Notes under the pieces: generated by a model
The model's database searches: none
What the model saw: only the letters and a program-made list of their open reading frames with translations
What the model was told of the DNA's origin: nothing
Translations under genes and position numbers: made by a program
Assembly (NCBI GenBank): GCA_963930775.1
Contig: OZ005690.1
Span: forward strand, 9,946,411-10,010,410
From: Cliona cf. orientalis
Lineage: Eukaryota; Porifera; Demospongiae; Clionaida; Clionaidae
Direction: 5' to 3'
Length of the DNA: 64,000 bases
In this document: piece after piece, positions 23,501 through 36,604 of the stretch
Position numbering within the stretch: position 1 is the first letter of the stretch
Layout of the letters: every line of letters begins with the position of its first letter

Positions 23501-26500
23501 TGTAACAATTTTGTGGGCATCAAAATAGCTATGGCAGGTACCAGGAGTTTAGCAGGATCCCTTTCAACAGCGAGCAAGTGCTTCTAGGGCCTAGCACGTA
23601 GCTTCAACAATGAAACTGGTATTAATTGGGTATACAAAGACACCCCAACCTAGCAGTGCTAGGGGTATTTATACCAAAAGTGACAAGAAGCATGCAGGGC
23701 TGCTCTAACCAGCCAACAGGATGTGTGTAATGGATGCAAATAATATGAACGATAACAATTAGTGTCTTAATAAGAACCAGTCAATAGCTGAATTAGCAAT
23801 TCCGCTACAATACAGTATGTCTCCTTCCATGTGGAGCAAAAAATAATATGTGTTAAAAAGGAGCAAAAAAGTCCCTATTTGGACACTTTCACCATTCACA
23901 CTAAATTCTTATATGCACATGTATTGCGTATATGGTTTGGGGCTATTCTCAAGGGGGGCAGCCAGCTTCCTAGTTGGGGTGAGTGCCCCCCTCCTCCGCC
24001 CCCCATTAATGAAACCCTGTTGTAGATAGATAATCATCAAACAAGGATAATTAAAAGTGAATTCTACAAATTTCTATTAGCCCAGCTATGTGGCCCCCTG
24101 TGGTTTCAACATGATATATAGCTAATTAAGTCACTGGGAACATTGTATATAATACAATTACATAGACAAAGCAAAGTGGTTCACTTCTAACTCAGTCATG
24201 GCTTATGTTTCCCAATACTAGCACCTGTGGGTAGCTAGCATATTAATGATATTTGAGTATTCAAATTGGCAATCTTTAAGTAACATAATAATTGAAAATG
24301 TAAATTGAAATGATTCAATGAGAAGTTGAATGACAGTTGCTGGTCACCATAATTATCCACAGTGTATGACATTGTGTGCACTGATACTTGTCGACAAATT
24401 TTGTACTTTATCCAACTGTCCATCAAACCAGGACTAGCTAGAGTACTTGTGGTGCAGTGGTTTGTACTGAAGTGATCCACTTTCCTTTGTATATATATTA
24501 ATTTGCACTATATACAATGTTCCCAGTTACTTAATTAGCTAGGATCCACTATAGCAACAACATAGTATTTATCATAATGATATTTTTATTATGTTGGTGA
24601 GGTTACAATAACTCTGGCAGGCCAGGCCTGGTGCTGGGCTAGCTGTCATCAGTTTATGGGGCATTGTCTACATCCACTGCAAACAGTGTGCCAACTATTC
24701 TTTCCTAGTGCCAAATATTACTCAAAAAATTATTATTTCATTACCAGAATTTCTAGGGAAGGAAAGAAAATAGGTACAATCATTTTAACCCTGGTTGTAG
24801 TGTTGCTTAATAAAAATGTCATTTCTTAAATCCCTAGCTTCTCTCTACATGGTAATAATAATGGTTGTTTCTGTACCCATATACACCTTTCTAAATGACT
24901 CTGTTTTCTTGATTCCCCTTATTGGACTTTAATCTGGATATTTGAGTTTCCGGTCAAACTATTGACTCAAATTTGAGACCTGACTTCAAATTTTCTAACT
25001 CCCTAGTCCAACTAAGGACTCAAATCTGATACATAAGTACAAAAAATGAGTCATAAAATGCTAATTTCCTACCGTTGTATTCAATTAATCTTCTCACCTA
25101 CTAACAAGCTCCAGCCTTTTCCCACCGCTTATTAGCCTAGGGATTCTCTTGTGGCCACTTGCAGGCTGTGGAATAATTATTACATGCAGTATTAATTAGA
25201 CTCTGAGTATGTGTGCAATTAAGATTAACATTTGAAATTTGATTAGCTAATTATCGGCCAGGATGTCACCTATGCCAGTAAACTTAGAGACACACAATAA
25301 TTTTAAATCTTATTTCGTGGTGATACTAAAAAGCACCCATGGGCAATGGATCTTACCTTGATATTGGGTACTACTAAAATTAATGCTTGTACTTGTGTAA
25401 ACTACTATGCAGCAGTGTTATTTGGACCTTGTAGTATGTGTGAACCAGTCTTACCACATCCTAAACTTACTGGACAATGGAAAATCCCTATTAATAAAAT
25501 TTTTGCTAGGTGGGCGCCATGCAGTCTTTCAAAACTTATATTTCACAGCAAACTATGGCAAACTGGAGCTAAATGAGCAATCCATAGTGGGCCCATGGAT
25601 GAACATCAAAGGCCATGCTGCCCACTATAATTTATATATGGGGTGCCAAACGAGACTAAAAGCCACTTACATGTTGCTAACCACATTTTTTAGTGGATGC
25701 ATCAGTCTATAATAATTTATACATAATATTATGGCATATTGTTATGCCATATGCGTATATATAGTTGATGCTATTTCTATCATAGTCAGTAGACTCTATA
25801 AGTAGGGATGGCACGGACACTCCCATGTACACAATACCCGAATATCTCAAAACATGTAACTTGTGAATTTTCTAAGTGCCAAAATCAGAATCTTTAGCAA
25901 ATTATCTATCTCTACTGAGACAAAGATCATTCATAGTACATACCAGAACCAGATGTTCAAAAAATAGCCATTTGTCAATCTTTCTTTCTTTCTTTTTCAT
26001 TACCAGGGCTAATTCAAGAATGCCTTGACCAATCATCTTAGTTTGAGTATAAATCCAATATATTGCACTAGAGAATGAGTGTATAACTAGGCTTGATCCT
26101 CACTGTCCTGAAATCTTTGATAATTGGACAGCTTGGATTAAACCTCGACAATGGGCTGAATAAAGATATCTACGGGAAAATTCAGGTAGTTTTCAAAATA
26201 TTATGACATTATCTCTTCTACACTATAAGAATTTGTGGTATAGTCCAGTGGCACCATGTTAATTACCTTGTCGACTATAATAATTAATGACTTAATCATA
26301 GTAACTGTCATGATCAAGACATTCTTGAGGCAACCCACACTGGTTTGATTCACCCTATATGGCCTATATGTATTTTTACAGTGTACATGCACTTGTCGAG
26401 AATGACTCCAGGAGACCAATCTGGCCAGCCAGATGTACATGTGTGAGCATGTGCATGTGCATGTTTGTGTGTGTGCCACATGTGCGTGTGCATGTGTGTG

Positions 26501-29500
26501 TCTGTTTGTGCATGCGAATGTGTAACAGTATGTGTGTGTGTGCATGCGCATATGTGTAACAGGAAATGAAATAGCATTAATTTTTCAATGTCCGTTGGTT
26601 TGTGGGTGTGTTTGAATAGAAGAGGTTGGAGTGATGTCTGTTGGCTATCCATGATTGGAGCTAGGCTACATGTGCATATGCTCCTGAATAGAATATTATA
26701 TTAATTGTCACTGTATTTCGTGACAGTTCGATCAGTTCCTGTTGGTTCATAGTTGCAAAGTTCCATTCCTGGGATTTAGCACTATGATTCTTCCCTCCCC
26801 CCAACAAAAAATTTTATTACTGCTATCTATATATATATAATATAATTTAATGGGACCTCCTACATCCGTACAAGATGTCCAACACTATGCACATGATTTC
26901 CAATGGTGAATGAGACATCGTCATAGCTGCAAATTGTATATAGAATATCTTATATCTGTATAGGATGTCCTATAGCTATATAGGACATCCTATAATATTA
27001 TAGCAATTCTCTAAGAATTGCTTTGTCAATATTAATGTGGTGATGCTGTGAAAATTATTCAGTTAATCATGTAGCATCAAAATGAATGCATGCTTACGTT
27101 TCACACTTGAATTTAATTTGTGCAATTAATAATCCTTGCACTTTGAAGTTTCTACATTAATTCCTCCAGGTATTCTCTGTGATTAATCAGATAATTATGT
27201 CATTTCCTCATTCCCAGGAAGTGTATAGGAGATCCTGTATTATTAATCGGCTACATGTGTATACATTGTGCATGCATATGGAGTCATTGCATGGAAGTCT
27301 AATGTACAGCTGAGAATATTTAAGAGAATTACTATAGTATAGGAGGTCCTATAATACACAGACCTTTGTATATCCATGGTAGTCCAAATGTCTGATCAAA
27401 ATGAAATTTGACCGGACATTAATTTATACCAAATGCCCGGACACCAATGTACATTTATTTTGTACTATAAGTAATTGTTTCACCCAACTATCAATGCTGT
27501 AGCAGGTATGTTGTGTAATAATATTGCAGACCCAATGATATGCAGCTCAAGATGTACAGCTGCTGAGTCATTGTGGTCAGTGGGCTGGTGGATGCTAGGC
27601 CCACCCTAAGCCAGCCTCCAAAACCATAGTTGACACAGTGACAGCTACTACTGTTACAGTAACAGAGCTAGTAAACAGGACGCTAGTGCTTGAACTGCGC
27701 TATTGAATGCTGCATGGAAAAGTATCCAGATAATCAAGTGAATGGCAGGACATACTGGCTATTTATCCAGAAAATGTCCGATGTCCGACCATTATCATAA
27801 GGTCTATATATAATAGTAATCTGATAGTAATGCATCTCATGCACCCCAATTACTGTCAGATAACTATTTTGTTGGTAATTGATCTCTGTTCATCATTGGC
27901 CTACTTTATGATGACCAACCCCCTTCCCATAGCCGGCAAATCGCCTATAATATAAAAAACTTTGGTTACTAGGCAACTACCAACAAATAGGTATATAGGA
28001 GGTCCCATAATAGATATGGGATCTGCTATATATGTTAGGATATAGATATAGCGTCATGCAGCCGTATCCATATGGCGTATGCCACATGCCGTATTATAGA
28101 TTATGCTACATACATATTATAGCGTACATTATTATGTATGCATCCACTAAAAATGATGGTAGACAAAATGTACATGTAAGTGCTTTGCTTTTTATCTAGT
28201 TTGGCTCCCCATAATATGCCCCATAACTACATACTCGGCCCTCTTATTCTGTTTCCAACCCTCTTCCCCCTTTCTCTATCATGATCAATACTTGAACTCA
28301 TAATAGCCTTCGTGCAGGCCACTGGGCACACGCAATGAACACTTGGTCCTGCACGAGTCACCACTCGGGGATCGTTTGCACTCACATGCACAATGCAAGA
28401 GTACTGGTGAGTCTACTGTGATTGTATTTTGGGAAGTCTTGGCCTGAATTCTACCATGCCCACTAATACAGTTTGGATGAAACGAGAAAATTCTTGGCTA
28501 ATCTCATATGCCATACCCCTGGACTAGTGTGGGAGAATAGCATGCAAGCCAGCTACTCTTCAGGCTCCGCCCCCTTTTTTCGTGTATATTGTGTTGAAAC
28601 CACAGGGACTCTAGCTAATAATTGTTGAATTCACTCAGGGCTTGTGTTTCCCGATATTAGAGCCTGTGAACCACTAATTTTCCACATTGTATGTATGCGT
28701 GTACCGATAGTTGTATATAGACAAAATTAATCACATACTTAGTCAAAGACACCATCCAACCAGGACACAGTTTATAGAGTACTTGTGGTATAGTGGTTTG
28801 TACCACTTTACTTTGCACTATTACTAGATCAGGGGCATTAAGGACTGGGAAGAGTAAAATGCACGTAAATGTAGGGTAACTTTAGATGTTGATATCTCCA
28901 CTTCTGAATGACATATAGATAAAGTAAAAATACCAACAAAAACTACTAGCCTTGTACTACACAAAAATGGTGACCACGCCCTCTGAATGACGTCACAGGC
29001 ACTTTGGTGGCTTCCTCAACGATTGTACTCTGGCGAAGTATAAACCTCGACGAGGCGGTCTACTTCCATGCATTGTGAGCCAGCCTTAACGCCATCTATA
29101 TTTTCTCAATAAGCTATACTAAGTTTTCATTGGATTGCTTTTGGATAGCTAACATACAAAGGTGGATACAACAAAAAATATGGTTTTGACTAGGCTGAGA
29201 CTAAGCGTAAGTACGGTGTCATAGGTGGGAAATGACTCCCCCTCAAAATGACTCCCCAGTCATTCTAGCCTATAGGCTCAAATGACCCCTTCATTTTAAC
29301 CTAGGTAGAAATGAATCCCCAGTCATTTCTACCTAAGGAATAAATGACTCCCTCCAGGATGAAATGACTCCCCTACAAATTGATGTAACTATTGTCACTA
29401 GACTAATGTCATGTAGCTATACTCGTGTTCTTCACAGTTTGAACAATATTATACCAATTACTCTATTACTCTGTGGTGCACGTTGACATATGCAAGGTGG

Positions 29501-32500
29501 TCATGGAACCATGCTGTGATTACAGCCATCAGAGTGTCTGGGCACTTACATGTACAAATGCACATGCACTTTACATCGAAAGTTTGCTTTTTCTCCGATG
29601 TAAAGGTTCGCTGGGTACCTTGCATTCTTGACTGTGATGCATGATTTTTTTTTTACTTCTTCCATAGTTAGCTATCATATTAAAATTTTGATAGTAAATT
29701 TTGCAGTGTATTTATTCATAGCTAGCAGGGTTTCATCCAGTGGGGGGAAGCTCCCCCCAACCCCAACCCCCCCCCCCCCCCCCCCCCAAAAGGAAGAGAG
29801 AAAGAAGAAAAAAGGGAAAAGGATAGAGAGAAAGAGAGAGATGTAGCTAGTGGGGGAGGGGAGCGTGTTTTTTTTGCACTGTGGTGCAAGTGATCAGTAA
29901 TATTAAGAGCACTAGGTGAAATCATGTACCTCAGTGACATCAAAAACACATCTTAATGGTTAATGGGGAAGGAGGGGGAACACGATGCGTGAAACTGCCA
30001 CGCCCACTTCTCTCCCCAAATTTTATTCTGGATGAAATCCTGGCTAGGTGCTGTTTGACAGGTCTTGAAAATTCAAGAGATCATTGACCTTTGCACATCA
30101 AACTTAAAAAAAATTCCAGGGAGGGATGGTGAGGGGCTCAGGCTCTAGAGGCAAAGGCCAATGGCAACTTATTTAGGGGAGTCTGAGGCTTCTTTTTGTA
30201 TCATGTCCAGAGAAGCTGCTCAGCTACCGGGATGCGAACAAAATACCAATTATCTGGGGGAGTCATTTCATCCTTAGGTTAGAATGACTGGGGAGTCATT
30301 CTAGCCTGTGACAACGGACTATACACGCTCATAAATAGTAGCATGGATTATTTCAGAAGAAGAAATCCGGCAGATCAGCTACTTACATCACGATAAACCT
30401 CTCTAGACTCTTAAGGTAACGTAAAAGTACCGTTTTCCTGATCGCCTCTCTCTTTCACTATTGCAAGAGCCATTTCTGCCGAGTCAGCATAGCAATTGAC
30501 CTTTAACCCACATAGGCATAATGCAAAAATTAGTTGAGGGCGCCGCGCTGGCGGGTGCGGTTACCGCAAACGAGCCATTTACAAGCTTTATCAGTGTGGA
30601 CAGTCCTTAATGCTCTATTGTGTTCCCAGTGACTTAATTAGCTAGGATCCATTGTCTTAATTCCGTCCTGTTTGTGGCAATCAATCTACCATTATAGAGG
30701 TCTACAACCACTAGTAGGCAAAACCCATGAAATGCCTATGTGAATTGTTACATGTGTTTTTCACAGCCTAACTAGTACCCCATGATATGTTCCCAGTGAA
30801 TTAATTACATGTAGCTAGGATCCACTGTTCAGCAGCCCTATAGCAACAACAGTAATTATGTACATTTACCCTTAAGACTTGGACCAACAGGTGCGCACAC
30901 TTAATTAATAAGATTTACATGTATACAGTTATTATGTATTGATTTAATTACTCTGATTTTATCAATAATTCTCTGTTGCATATGTTCTGATGCATGTATA
31001 GGTTACATCAAGAGGTGTAGGTCTCTACGGGATTTACACACCGAGAGCTGGGGGCCCGAGGCTGTATAAATTGTGTAGCTAGATACCAAACAGAGTGATA
31101 TAGCTGACTTGTAACGTGAGCTATATGTGATCCTGGCAACGTATCTACGGTCTAGCAACTACAGTGCCAGCCATAAAGGCTCGGATATGTACTTAGCAAC
31201 AGTTCAAACCATCATCGTCAATCGAGTCGTTGCTAGACATCGATGAACAGTGAGCTGACGCCATATTTTCTGTCCAACTACAGCTTCTTTCTTGATATTC
31301 AGAACCACAATACTATCGTCACTGCGTATATACAAAAGGCCGGCTATGTCATCGCCGTCTTAATTTCAATTCGAAGTAGCTAGTCTGAATGCAGCTACCG
31401 CTAGCGTTGCTTCTACTAGTACTGCTGATCTGGCAATCATTCGTTCAATTAACACAGTATTAAAGACCTGCCCACTAATAATCTACATACCACCACTGAC
31501 AAAATAGTACTCTGCATAGCTAGCTATATCTTTTCACTGCTGCATTCTGTAACCATCCTAGCAGGCATGATCATATAGCCTCAGAGATAGGTGATCGAAA
31601 AAAAACATTTAGACACCTACAAGTATTATTTAGATACCTACAAGAGGTGTACAAGTTATTTAAACAACTCTCTAGACACCTCCTATGAAGCAACCTGATT
31701 GGTCAGAATGTTACAACCATGGTACAAGTTATAATACGCATGACATTGTGGCCTTGAATCTGTACACATGGATTTTCTGTTACTGTAACAGTAATGGCTG
31801 TCTCACTCTATTATAATGTTTTATGTGAGCAGGCTTATCGACCTCTCACAGTTAAGCTTGCCCCAAAGAAGTCTCTAAGAATTCACAGTAGTTTTTTGTA
31901 AGCCAATATTAATTTTGCTCAGAATGCACCATGCAGAATTGCTCTAAGGAGATTCAATCTGATATGACCCCTAGGACTCACCGCATGTCTTAATTCCGTA
32001 ATATTCGTGACAATCATAATAAATTAATCTGCCATACCATGCCTTACCTTGGGGTCTAACTGGGAGGTGGGCTGACATTGCTGTACGTCATCAATATTAC
32101 TTGCTATAAGTGCTTGTATTGGTTTAAACTGCTATGCTGCAGCATGATTTAGGCCATGTAGTGTGTGTAAACCAGCCTTACCACATTCTCAGGCCTGGAA
32201 AATCCCTATTTGTTAGATGGACGGCACTCATTCAAATAAGCTTTATACTTTAATTAGCAGAAAATCAAAACAGACAATCCATAGTGGACACTCTTTGAGA
32301 CAACAGTAATAAAGTACTTCAATTTTTTTTATATATTGAGCATTTCCAATCCCTGACTGTACTCTGATCTATAGCTACTCACACACTGTCAGTATCCTCT
32401 ACCACATTTAAAGTTAATACTTCCTGTAGTTCAGGATGCGTAGGTGGAAACACGGATGAACATCCAAGGCCATGCCGCTCACTCGGCATGTATTATCGTT

Positions 32501-35500
32501 TCCAGCCCCCTTCCCCCTTTCTCTATCAATGCTTGATCTCATAATAGTTATTTTTGGAAATGTACATTGAACGATTCAGTGAGCAATTGAATGGCAATTG
32601 TTGGCCACTGTAATTATCCACATTGGATGTATGCACTGTATGTATGCACTGATACTTGTAAACAGATTGTCATCAAACCTGGATAAGGCTAGAGTACTTG
32701 TGATATAGTGGTTTGTACTGAATTAGAAGTGAACCACTTTGCTTTGTCTATGTATTTGCATTATATACAGTGATCCAGTGACCTAATTATAGCTATCATA
32801 TTGAAACCACAGGGGCCATAGCTGGGGTAGTAGAAATTTGTAAAATTCATTCATGGATTAATGAGCTAACAAAGTTTGAATATTCAAATTGGAGATCTCC
32901 AAGTAATTAATTGGAAATGAAAATTGAAAAGGTTCTATGAGAAGTTGAATGATAGTTGCTGGTCACCATAATTATCCACATTGTATGACATGTATACTTG
33001 TAGACAAATCTTGTACTTTGTCCAACTGTCCATCAAACCAGGACGAGTACTTGTGGTGCAGTGGTTTGTACTGAAGTGAACCACTTTGCTTTATCTATAT
33101 ATTTGCACTATAATAATATACAATGTTCCCAGTGACATAATTAGGTAGGATCCACTGTAGCAATTATTATTATATTGGTGAGGTTGCAGTAGCTGTGGCA
33201 GGCCAGGCCTGGTGCTGGGCTAGCTGTCATCAGTTTATGGGGCATTGTCTACATCCACTGCACTGCCTTCTCATACACAAACTCTGACTCACAACAATAA
33301 ACATTAATTTGTTAATTATCTGGTTACTAAAATTAGTAATTAAATTTTGGTGAGCATGAAATGGGCTTTTATTATCCTAGGTGCACATGGATTGATAATT
33401 AAAAGCAAACCTCCCCAAAGTTTCCCACTATACAGTACCTAGAAGCTGACATGATAATTACTGTTATGTGTGTGTCTATAATTCTGTCTCTGGAACAGCA
33501 CTAGCTATTTGTAGCCAGTCTAAAGGAGAATAGAATAGTTATTCTTTTTGCTGACAGTGCACACACACTGACCAGCCAACTGATATGAGACTATTTGTGT
33601 GCATGCTAATACTTACAGTGCATGTCATTATTATCTTCACACACTCAGCCGTGAATGCAGTGGAAGTTGGTTTTCCCTTTCTCTGAGCTAGCTCCACTGT
33701 TGACTGGAAATGCATAATTACTAATAATAATTGTTATGTTTCTATATCATTGTCCATTGACTTATCATGCCTGCTGTTGCCATGTCCTTTATTCCACAGG
33801 ATAAAGCACGCTCTTCTCCCCTCGGTATAGCATGTGATAACAATCATCTCCAAGTTGCTGAGCTGTTGATTAACAGCGGTGCCAATGTCAATTATAAAAA
33901 CAGCGTATGTGATAATTGCTATTATTAAGATTTCCTATTTCTAACAAATGTTTTCCCCATAGTATGATAGAACAGCTCTTCACTATGCATCAGAGAAAGG
34001 CCACCCTGAAGTGGTCAAGCTACTGGTGCAGTTTCACGCCAGTGTGAATATCAAAGACTATGTGAGTACAGAATTACCTAACTAGTACCACTAATTTTAC
34101 TCCTTATACTGTAAAATGTTCGTTGCCGCACAAGACAATGAATTGCCACTTCAATGTACTGACGTGTGCTTGTTTGAGCTTCCTCCAAAATTCCATAACA
34201 TTAAATGTATAATTCAGTTAGAGTAATATCTCTTTCTATTCATGACTATTTCCAAGTCAGGGATTGACTTCCTGATCACAGCTATTATAGCGGACCTGTC
34301 AGAGGCATTGTCAGGTTCCGAAAAGTGGTAAAAGGGTTGATAAAATTTCATAGATGGAGTTCTGGCATGTCATACATAAATAAATTCCTTCTGACGAAGG
34401 TTTTATTAATTATTACATGATTCTTATAATTTGTAGGTGGGGTCTATTCTGTGTGCCTATATGAATAATTTGGCAGGCTATATATATTCTAGAGTGATCT
34501 CATTAAAATTTACCTTACCACAGGTAACAGCTAAAATTGTGGACAATCTTTCCAACTCTCTCGACTTCAATGAGCTTGCATATTCTCAAGCTCAAAAGCC
34601 TCGGTGCTGAAGGATTATTGGCAGCTGCCTTGGCCGTTTTCTTGAGCATAATATTATTTTGAAACTCAGATAGTTTGTACACTGACTATGGGGATACAAT
34701 CACGTGCACTCGATATCATAATCATGAAATTGACATTAATAATTAGCAATAGTAGCCGAATAGCTACAAGCTTTTTACGAGCCTCTGCACAATCATCAGC
34801 TGAGGCTGCTTTAACAGTCCTGAGATCTCATGAAGTTGGAATAGGTGCAAGAAACTAATATGTTTTCAAGGACTTGGAAAAATCACATTTGTCTCCTGAT
34901 ATTGAACAAACATACACAGCTATACTCTCCTATTAATGCACAGGAGTTGTGCATGCATGTAGCGGTGAGGATTCTGCACTCCAGTGCATTCAGTGCCAAT
35001 GTAGACGTTAGAACAATGGTATAGTCATGTTGTAGTTGATGCTCATGTTAGAGTGGAACTTGATGGGTCACTTGATTGGTGGGTTGGTGGGGGTGGGGCC
35101 AGTAGCTACTGTATCGGAGGTATGTGCCACTGGACTATGTATTATAGTATTGATAATGGCAAAGTCTGTTTTGTGAACTGCATGCTCTGAAAATAAGAAG
35201 TGGCACAATTTTATATTATGTAGTTGTGTGTACGTATTTGGCCATGAGTAGAAAATCATCATCAGTCAATTAAATTAATTGTTTATATGTAAACAATCTG
35301 TACAAATTAATAGGTATTGTTTTGTGTGCTGTAATTAATGTGTGTCTGCTACAGGCTGGTCAGACTGCCCTCCAGCTAGCAAAAACTAAAAAGTACTCAG
35401 AAATAGTTAGTCTGCTGAAGCCTACAGGTAAGTGGGTTCAGTTAAGACCAGGCTTTATATAATAATATCAAGAGTGTAATAATAAATTATTTAACACGAA

Positions 35501-36487
35501 AAGTTATCGCATGAAATATTTTAGACACGAAATATTCGCGATTTACGGTAGTAGGTGCCCACTATTCATCATGAAGCAGAGTATAGCTATAGTATGCTTT
35601 ATAGATAATAACTACCCACCCACGTAATTTAGGCATTTTGATGTGGACAGGAAACAAGGAACTAAGAAAAAGATGATTATAGCCTATAAGATAACTAAAG
35701 AGCTATTATATATTAATATTTGCTCATTTCCTCCCATACCTCAACGAGTGCAAATTTGTACTAATGCAAAGTCAGTTCTTTATGGGATTATAGGCATAGA
35801 ATATTGTAAGATACCATTGAACAGTGGGTATGTAACTGATCCCATGTAGGTCAGGTTTAAATTAATTCTATGAAACTTTAAGGGACTTTTCATAATATTA
35901 TAATACCATGACACACACACATGCAATATACAATACATGTATACAGCTGATCAATGTGCACAGTGCAGCAGAAAATTTACTCTTTACAGAAGACAGGTCT
36001 GTTCATGTGCCACATGATGCTTCTGCATGGCATGGATTACACACATGTATGTAACCTTTCTTTAGCATAACTGTCATAGATGTTTGGCTCCAGTGTGCGA
36101 TAACTGCTCCAAACACAAGTTACCCATTTATGACCTCTTATCCAAGCCAGAGAAAGTTTGTGATCGCTGCTTTGATGACCTTACAGCTCAACGCAAAAAT
36201 GAAAGTAAGGCTTTGCTTGAAGTAACTAAAGTTATTCCTAATTAATTTAAGGCATTTTTTTTAACTATTCAGGTCGACCACTGTCAGCAGATGAGCTGAG
36301 AATACTCAACATCGTGTTAGTGGAGTACGTGGACAAACTGAACAACGTTGGCTTATATTTTGAAGCAGCCATTGCTGACCAACCAGCCACAGACCAGCCA
36401 GTGGTCACAAAGAAAAGGGTGGTGGAGTGCTTGCAACAGATTGGTCAGCGAGAGTTAGCTGGAATTTTGATCAAAAATCAAGGTTAG
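17598..36487 (+). CDS. Ankyrin-repeat / FYVE zinc-finger protein, full-length left copy
   Basis: Twelve exons: 17598-17621, 17691-17792, 17877-17981, 19965-20069, 21207-21296, 21413-21511, 33800-33904, 33963-34061, 35355-35427, 35947-35996, 36066-36204, 36273-36487 (TAG). The sum is 1206 nt, 401 residues, phases consistent. Exons 2-9 each hold about one ankyrin repeat (DKYGDTALIIACNYGHLETT, DGFTALYFASKNNHFNVVKF, YDRTALHYASEKGHPEVVKL), in phase-0 exons of 90-105 nt. Exons 10-11 encode a FYVE-type finger: CAQC, RQHNCHRC, VCDNC, KLP, VCDRC; the N-terminal WxxD of classic FYVE domains is not evident, so PI3P binding is likely but unproven. Exon 12 encodes a short, probably helical tail. Probably a cytosolic/endosomal adaptor. 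Exons 1-6 lie in the left arm and 7-12 in the spacer, split by a 12.3-kb intron full of repeats. Confidence 0.85.
18000..18965. repeat. Left-arm-specific repeat-rich insertion in ankyrin intron 3
   Basis: No counterpart in the right arm, whose sequence resumes matching at about 18965 ('taataatgatcgactgagct'). Contains the tRNA-like element (18462-18545) and a two-unit tandem repeat at about 18595-18745, with 'aaccctgctaacc' spaced about 76 bp apart in C-rich sequence. Confidence 0.6.
18462..18545 (-). mobile_element. tRNA-like sequence (SINE head or decayed tRNA gene)
   Basis: On the - strand it reads GGTGGTGGCCGAGTGGTTGC…, then GGGTTCAAATCT about 50 bases later. TGGCCGAGTGG fits the pol III A box and GGTTCAAATCT the B box of Ser/Leu-type tRNAs. 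The acceptor ends (GGTGGTG / CTACACC) pair only partly, so this is probably a tRNA-derived SINE or tRNA pseudogene. Confidence 0.55.
25638..28212. mobile_element. Long-TIR element, left-arm copy
   Basis: The left end 'atggggtgccaaacgagact' and right end '…agtttggctccccat' are imperfect inverted repeats over about 130 bp; both ends carry 'acttacatgt' and 'tagtggatgcat' at matching depths. The inside is non-coding: TG/CA-rich sequence (26440-26550) and several 16-bp palindromes of type TATAGGANNTCCTATA (26850-28020). The right-arm copy is at 42181-44601, so it predates the duplication. Confidence 0.6.
28833..30615. mobile_element. Non-autonomous inverted-repeat element at the left arm boundary
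   Basis: GGGCATTAAGGACTG (28833-28847) and CAGTCCTTAATGCTC (30601-30615) form 15-bp termini with one mismatch. The flanks rejoin to the dispersed-repeat consensus ('ctttgcactat' + 'attgtgttcccagtgac'), so it interrupts an older repeat. Inside, 'aatgactccccagtcattct' type hairpins recur at 29222-29372 and, inverted, at 30256-30305. Contains C run 29768-29787 and a CRE-like TGACGTCA at about 28990. No coding capacity seen. Confidence 0.65.
30616..33799. repeat. Spacer part of intron 6: dispersed repeats
   Basis: Further copies of the 'gtcttaattccgtcctgttt' repeat (30652, 31987) and of the two families named for intron 6. No gene or RNA recognised. Confidence 0.6.
34062..35354. other. Ankyrin-FYVE intron 8
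   Basis: Contains a diverged third copy of the 1-150 repeat at about 34893-34992 ('atgcatgtagcggtgaggat', 'ctgcactccagtgcattcag'). No coding exon seen. Confidence 0.6.
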
Positions 36488-36604
36488 ATTTTCCAAGTAA
36501 TAATTACAGTTTCACCACTTCTTATATAGCTAAGTACATGATTTTAAAACGGTCGCAACTTTCAAACACACAGCCTGACCATGATCATGGAAGATAGTGC
36601 CAGT

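Larger units (their letters stand above)
21512..33799. other. 12.3-kb intron 6 of ankyrin-FYVE gene, repeat-filled
   Basis: No coding exon recognised. It contains at least two copies of an about 500-bp non-coding repeat ('cctttctctatcaatgcttg … cttggtcctgcatgagtcac … ggagaatagcatgcaagcca'; about 22620-23050 and 28250-28640), a second repeat family ('ccataattatccaca … gtacttgtggtgcagtggtt'; about 24235-24570, 28690-28815, 32550-32780, 32880-33170), a long-TIR element (25638-28212) and an insertion (28833-30615). The part up to about 28826 is shared with the right arm; beyond that it is spacer-only. Confidence 0.7.

Noticed and set aside
26359..26559. Cys/Met/Val-rich open frames over the CA/TG tract (also 43873-44088)
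   Set aside because: Simple-sequence translation; the frame is not conserved in a coding manner between arms.
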